Below, in pieces: positions 60,302-64,000 of a stretch of DNA of 64,000 nt. Location of the stretch: positions 55,507 through 119,506 of the forward strand of contig JBILHS010000002.1 in assembly GCA_044350425.1 (NCBI GenBank), in the 5' to 3' direction. The notes under the pieces are model-generated. The model was given only the letters and a program-made list of their open reading frames with translations, did no database searches and was not told the DNA's origin. Source of the DNA: M3007 sp044350425 (GTDB lineage Bacteria; Bacteroidota; Bacteroidia; Chitinophagales; Saprospiraceae). Numbering within the stretch: position 1 is the first letter of the stretch; every line of letters begins with the position of its first letter. Position numbers and translations under genes: made by a program.

Positions 60302-61333
60302 TCATTCACTAATAATTTTGACACTTTCCTGCTTGCTTCGGCCAGCTACCAGATCGATGGTCTGTTCGCGTACTCCATCGCTGATGCGCACCATGGCGGT
60401 ATTGGGTTCGGCTTTTCCGAAATCATCCGCAAACACGGTCAGGTAGTGCTCTTTTCCATCCGGTAATTCGATCTCAAACTCCTGCGGTTTAAGCAGCAGA
60501 TAAATATGGTCGATCACTTTTTTATCATCAAGATAGACCGAAATGATATCACCATCCTGCACCTGACTGTCCCAAAGCGTGATCTTGATCTTTCGGCTTT
60601 TGACTTTTATTTCTTCGCCAACTTCCACTTTTCGGCCTCCAATACTGGCAGGAGCTGGTTTGGTTACCACCACAGCCGCTGAAGCAGGTGTGGGCTTGCC
60701 GGGTTTGACGACGGCTGCTGCAACCGGTTTTTTCTTTTCGCAGGGAAGGAGCGCGGTGCCGCCCAGATCGATGTCAAATCCTGGCCCGCGAGAGCTCACG
60801 TTGCTGATGAGTATGATATATTTTTCTCCCTTCATCGTATTGAGCGGGGCAAGCCATGCGTTGTCCTCCGTATCATTGCATCCGGCGTCTTCGCTCGAAT
60901 CGGCTTCGCCACTGCGCAAGCCGGTTTGACCCAGACATTTGCTGTGGGAGGCCCAATCAGAAGGATCGCCTGCTGCGTTACAGCGCACAATTTTCATGTT
61001 TTTGCAGCTGCCATCAAGCGAGCGATAGACCACAAAATCGAGGTCATCATCTGTTTTGTGTGGGGTAATGGTGAAAGAGAGTGAACCGCTTTCCGCAATT
61101 TCGAATTTGAGCCAGGTAGAATTCTCTTCAGCCTGCCCCTTGTTTTCGCTGCTCATAAAACAGGCAATGAAGTCGGCCTCACTGCGGTTGGTGCCTTCAC
61201 CCCCTGCTGCATGTATACTTAATTTCTTTTTGTCGCAAATATCGATCGCATTGATGCAATCCGCGTGGGCCTGCGAAAAAAGCCCGGTTTTAATGACAAA
61301 AATGAAAGAAAATAGGAGCGTAAAGCGAAGCAT
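60302..61333 (-). CDS. Secreted two-domain protein with Ala/Pro/Lys-rich linker
   Basis: 343 aa from ATG 61333 (MLRFTLLFSFIFVIKTGLFSQAHADC, signal peptide). Domain 1 (about 26-205): WLKFEIAESGSLSFTITP...DDDLDFVVYR, with several cysteines, ending SNVSSRGPGFDIDLGG, as in pre-peptidase-like or carbohydrate-binding beta domains of Bacteroidota surface proteins. A linker of about 45 residues is rich in Ala, Pro, Lys and Val. Domain 2 (about 255-343): ITLWDSQVQDGDIISVYLDDKKVIDH...ELPDGKEHYLTVFADDFGKAEPNTAMVRISDG. It has no T9SS tail. Function unknown. Confidence 0.72.
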   Translation of the reverse strand: MLRFTLLFSFIFVIKTGLFSQAHADCINAIDICDKKKLSIHAAGGEGTNRSEADFIACFMSSENKGQAEENSTWLKFEIAESGSLSFTITPHKTDDDLDFVVYRSLDGSCKNMKIVRCNAAGDPSDWASHSKCLGQTGLRSGEADSSEDAGCNDTEDNAWLAPLNTMKGEKYIILISNVSSRGPGFDIDLGGTALLPCEKKKPVAAAVVKPGKPTPASAAVVVTKPAPASIGGRKVEVGEEIKVKSRKIKITLWDSQVQDGDIISVYLDDKKVIDHIYLLLKPQEFEIELPDGKEHYLTVFADDFGKAEPNTAMVRISDGVREQTIDLVAGRSKQESVKIISE

Positions 61334-61403
61334 CGTGGGACAGTCGTGTTTGTTTAGGACAACTGGAATGTTGTAAACGCAAATTTGGGCAAAGAGATTA
61401 TGC

Positions 61404-61555
61404 AAATGTCCAATATCCAACCAGGAATGTCCAATATCCATGTAATCGCTGCGCCTGGAATTACATGTAGTTAAACGTAAAGAGGTCACAGTGAGTGATT
61501 ATAGCGCAAGAGCTACTTGGACATTGGACATTCCTTGTTGGATATTGGACATTCC
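61404..61555. repeat. Long word-type inverted repeat with internal tandem repeats
   Basis: The left arm 61404-61440 and the right arm 61519-61555 are about 37 bp imperfect inverted copies, around 35 of 38 positions matching. Each arm is itself two copies of GGAATGTCCAATATCCAA. The 78-nt loop contains its own dyad CATGTAAT...ATTACATG (61439-61467). It lies in the 231-bp gap upstream of the secreted two-domain gene and downstream of the glycosylasparaginase gene (both minus). Confidence 0.85.
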
Positions 61556-61564
61556 TTTGGGCAT

Positions 61565-62551
61565 TTATTTCGCCAAAAAACTCGCTGATTCATACACCTT
61601 GTTTTCTCCGCGTTGATAGACCACAAAATTAAAGCCCGGATGGATGGCATAGCCCCCGAATTGTCCCTTTTTGTTCACCGCGATAAACCCAACCTGAGCT
61701 TCTTCACATTGCTTGGCGTATTTGCGCGCAATCCGTTTCACCGCGATTTCTGCAGCTTTTTGTGGGTGGGCGCCGCGGCGCATTTCTTCCACTACCAGAA
61801 AACTGCCCAGGGTTCGCAGCACCATTTCACCCAATCCGGTACTGGCTGCGCCACCCACTTCATTGTCAACGAACATCCCAGCCCCAATGATCGGACTGTC
61901 GCCTACCCGGCCATGCATCTTGAAGGCCGCGCCACTGGTGGTACAAGCTCCAGCGATACGCTGCTGTGTATCAATCGCGATCATGCCAATGGTATCGTGG
62001 CGTTCCACGTTGATAATGGGTTTGTATTTTGACTCCACCTTCCACTTTTCCCAGGCTTCCTTCGCTACTTCTGTAAGCAGGTTTTCTTTTTTAAAACCCT
62101 CACTGAGCGCGAATTGTAAGGCGCCTTCGCCTACGAGCATCACGTGGGGCGTTTTTTCCATAACCAGTCTTGCCACACTAATGGGGTGCATAATATGTTC
62201 TATAAAGGAGACCGATCCGGCCATTCCCTGTTCGTTCATGATGCAGGCATCGAGCGTCACATGACCTTCACGATCAGGAAAGCCGCCGTAGCCCACGCTG
62301 GTATCCAGGGGGTCGGCTTCCGGTACCCGCACTCCGGCTTCCACGGCATCCAGGGCATAACCGCCTTTGGACAGTACCTCCCAGGCCGCAGCATTTGCTT
62401 TCAGGTTAGGGCCCCAGGTGGCGATCGCGACCGGGAGGGCATTTTTGTCGGGTTTGTCAACAGCAGAAAAGCTTTTGGTCCAGAAGCCGGAAGTGCCAGC
62501 GGCAAGGCCGCCAAGTAGGGTGTTTTGCAGAAAGGAGCGACGTGAGTTCAA
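61565..62551 (-). CDS. N4-(beta-N-acetylglucosaminyl)-L-asparaginase (glycosylasparaginase)
   Basis: 328 aa. N-terminal nucleophile hydrolase: the precursor is cut before Thr187 in HDTIGMIAID, which becomes the N-terminal nucleophile; the following ACTTSGAAFKMHGRVGDSPIIGAG is diagnostic of the family. The leader NSRRSFLQNTLLGGLAAG resembles a twin-arginine signal, so it should be exported folded. It splits the N-glycan linkage to Asn, suggesting use of glycoproteins. The start is a TTG at 62551: no in-frame ATG precedes the leader. Upstream is a G/T-word stretch. Confidence 0.9.
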   Translation of the reverse strand: MNSRRSFLQNTLLGGLAAGTSGFWTKSFSAVDKPDKNALPVAIATWGPNLKANAAAWEVLSKGGYALDAVEAGVRVPEADPLDTSVGYGGFPDREGHVTLDACIMNEQGMAGSVSFIEHIMHPISVARLVMEKTPHVMLVGEGALQFALSEGFKKENLLTEVAKEAWEKWKVESKYKPIINVERHDTIGMIAIDTQQRIAGACTTSGAAFKMHGRVGDSPIIGAGMFVDNEVGGAASTGLGEMVLRTLGSFLVVEEMRRGAHPQKAAEIAVKRIARKYAKQCEEAQVGFIAVNKKGQFGGYAIHPGFNFVVYQRGENKVYESASFLAK

Positions 62552-62552
62552 A

Positions 62553-62640
62553 ATTAGGGTGGTGGTTGGTGAATGGTTTATTGGTGATTTGTGGATCTGA
62601 TGATTTGGGAGGATGGTTTGGTTGAGATGGCGTATTTTGG
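62553..62640. repeat. Single-arm G/T-word stretch
   Basis: Words TGGTGGTTGGTGAA, ATTGGTGATTT and GGATGGTTTGGTT fill the space between the divergent glycosylasparaginase and small lipoprotein genes. They share GGTTGGTGAA with 2183-2223. No complementary arm is present. The region must also hold the promoters of both genes. Confidence 0.45.
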
Positions 62641-62659
62641 CACAAAATATTACACCTGA

Positions 62660-63037
62660 ATGAATCGCGTCTGTATTTTATCCTTAATGGCTGTTTTATA
62701 TGCCTGTACGTCCCCGAAGTTGCCCGAAAACCCGGATGCCTGGAAAAAAATCAAACTGGATTTCAAACAAATTGATGCGGATGGTCTGTCCGGCCCAACA
62801 AATGGAAAGGTGGCTGTAAATTACGAATTTTGCATCCCTCCTGGCGATAAATACTGGCGGGAGGTGCGAAAAATTGATTCCAGTGCCCGAAAAAATGCTG
62901 GAAAGGGTAGGGTAGGCTGTACGGAAAAACAAAGCCTGGTGATCGGCAGTACAAATCAAAAAAATTATCAGCGCATCTTGTTTCAATTGGCTTCTTTGCC
63001 TTATGTGGCGCAGATTCAACAGACCTATTGGGAGTGA
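62660..63037 (+). CDS. Small lipoprotein of unknown function
   Basis: 125 aa. The lipoprotein signal ends at LYAC (lipobox Cys16), followed by TSPKLPENPDAWKKIKLDF. Further cysteines in NYEFCIPPGDK and RVGCTEKQS may pair. The C-terminal half (KNYQRILFQLASLPYVAQIQQTYWE) looks like an alpha/beta fold. I do not recognise the family. Followed 29 bp later by the CDF transporter gene in the same direction, so an operon is possible. Confidence 0.75.
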   Translation: MNRVCILSLMAVLYACTSPKLPENPDAWKKIKLDFKQIDADGLSGPTNGKVAVNYEFCIPPGDKYWREVRKIDSSARKNAGKGRVGCTEKQSLVIGSTNQKNYQRILFQLASLPYVAQIQQTYWE

Positions 63038-63065
63038 TTTATGTATAATGTATGAACGATGATGT

Positions 63066-64000
63066 ATGAACACTAAAACTTCAGCTACCGTCCGCGTCCA
63101 GCAATGGGTGGTCATTACTTCCATTATTCTTTTTGCCCTGAAGGTTGCGGCTTACTTTCTGACCAATTCGGTGGCAGTGCTCACAGATGCCCTGGAAAGC
63201 ACGGTAAATGTTGTGACAGGTTTTACCGGTCTGTACAGCCTGCGTCTGGCCGCCAAACCCCGAGACGATAACCACCCCTATGGCCACGGAAAGATCGAGC
63301 TCATTTCTGCTTCTTTCGAGGGGATTCTGATCCTGGTGGCCGGATTGATCATCGTTTATGAAGCCCTGATCAATCTGCTGCATCCCCATGAAGTGGGCCA
63401 GTTGGGGACAGGTATCCTGATCGTTTCCTCCACTGCGCTGATCAACTATGGATTGGGCTGGTGGGCCATTCGTACCGCCCGCAAGCATCATTCCATGGCC
63501 TTGGAAGCCAGTGGCAAGCACCTGCATTCGGACACCTGGACAACGGCGGGTATTGTGGCCGGCTTGCTGCTGCTGCATTTTACAGGCATCGCCTGGATCG
63601 ACAGTGCGGTGGCTATGGTCTTTGCTATTTTCATCATAGTGGAAGGCGGGAAGATCATCCGAAAAACAGTGGCGGGCCTGACGGATGAGGCCGATGCCGA
63701 ACTGCTAAAACGGCTCATTGAAGCACTCAACCTTCAAAAACGTGCCGCCTGGATCGATCTGCACAATCTCCGCGTCATTAAATATGGTCCCATTCTTCAC
63801 CTGGATTGCCACATCACCGTACCCTGGTATTACAATGTGAATCAAGCCCATGAAGAGGTCAGTGCGCTGGAAAACCTCATTGCAGCCGAGTTTCAACAGT
63901 CTTTGGAAATGTTTGTCCATACGGACGGCTGTATACCGCCCAATTGCTGTCGGGTATGCCCATTGGAACAATGTACGGTACGAAAAGCCCAGTTTGAGGG
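63066..64000 (+). CDS. Cation diffusion facilitator (CDF) transporter, C-terminus cut by the window edge
   Basis: Open from ATG 63066 (MNTKTSATVRVQQWVVIT) to the right edge, about 311 residues. Six membrane helices are visible. The metal-site motifs are LTDALESTVN in helix 2, HPYGHGKIEL in the loop to helix 3, and HLHSDTWTTAG in helix 5, typical of CDF zinc/iron/cobalt exporters. The C-terminal domain (LDCHITVPWYYNVNQAHEEV) is the ferredoxin-like regulatory part, followed by a Cys-rich stretch (CIPPNCCRVCPLEQC), unusual for this family and possibly metal-binding. The true stop lies outside the window. Confidence 0.9.
   Translation, partial: MNTKTSATVRVQQWVVITSIILFALKVAAYFLTNSVAVLTDALESTVNVVTGFTGLYSLRLAAKPRDDNHPYGHGKIELISASFEGILILVAGLIIVYEALINLLHPHEVGQLGTGILIVSSTALINYGLGWWAIRTARKHHSMALEASGKHLHSDTWTTAGIVAGLLLLHFTGIAWIDSAVAMVFAIFIIVEGGKIIRKTVAGLTDEADAELLKRLIEALNLQKRAAWIDLHNLRVIKYGPILHLDCHITVPWYYNVNQAHEEVSALENLIAAEFQQSLEMFVHTDGCIPPNCCRVCPLEQCTVRKAQFE

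Noticed and set aside
1..64000. tRNA, rRNA, transposase, integrase or phage structural genes
   Set aside because: Looked for T-loop motifs, rRNA signatures and transposase/integrase motifs by eye and saw none; a tRNAscan or Rfam run would settle the small RNAs.

Overview
The window comes from the chromosome of a member of the Bacteroidota, most likely a Saprospiria-type (Saprospiraceae/Haliscomenobacter-like) heterotroph; the lineage is inferred, not proven. The support is type IX secretion (T9SS) sorting tails (18570-20951, 47208-47711), a PorP/SprF gene next to a PorE-type OmpA gene (25422-28646), a fused E1 alpha-beta oxo-acid dehydrogenase, GH97, DUF1573 and DUF6794 proteins, futalosine hydrolase, and repeated Bacteroidota-type -7 boxes (TAnnTTTG) just upstream of genes. 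No rRNA, tRNA, insertion sequence, prophage or CRISPR array was seen. Most of the window is ordinary chromosomal housekeeping and envelope genes.

Layout. 1-5.6 kb: minus-strand block with an edge-truncated membrane protein, a GH73 glucosaminidase, an orphan OmpR-type regulator, glyA and a two-domain PPIase. 5.9-17.2 kb: GH97 glycosidase, ribosome hibernation factor, aldehyde dehydrogenase, fused E1, NadR, a YfhO-type membrane protein and an esterase. 17.3-28.7 kb: cell-surface region with a porin, a T9SS-exported SprB-repeat protein, an EGF-like lipoprotein, two related small envelope proteins, a helix-hairpin-helix/outer-membrane protein, a NifU-domain protein and the PorP/PorE pair. 29-37.6 kb: heptosyltransferase, small membrane proteins, a half-length asparaginase, a small double-glycine leader peptide, a MerR/B12-like regulator, a THUMP methyltransferase, a polytopic membrane protein and SppA. 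37.8-48.3 kb: peptide-binding lipoprotein, lamin-tail protein, and a T9SS stub with a tail-fibre/S74 protein. 48.5-64 kb: CcmF-like cytochrome c assembly protein, DUF1573 proteins, thioesterase, SAM-riboswitch-controlled homoserine dehydrogenase, an isolated Cas6, EEP hydrolase, DoxX, PAP2, methyltransferase, MqnB, glycosylasparaginase and an edge-truncated CDF transporter.

Most worth a second look: (i) a 67-aa peptide (31791-31994) with a textbook double-glycine leader, its own -33/-7 promoter and terminator, but no maturation or export gene in view; (ii) a lone Cas6 (54976-55866) with intact active-site-like residues and a charged, Gly/Gln/Asn-rich tail, without other cas genes or an array; (iii) long inverted repeats built of short tandem words at several gene ends, each with its own vocabulary; (iv) a secreted protein ending in three RGGAV repeats beside a related lipoprotein; (v) a CarH-like regulator whose cobalamin-ligating His positions are changed. 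Where upstream in-frame codons were implausible, starts were chosen from signal peptides, family N-termini and -7 boxes; several genes seem to use TTG or GTG.
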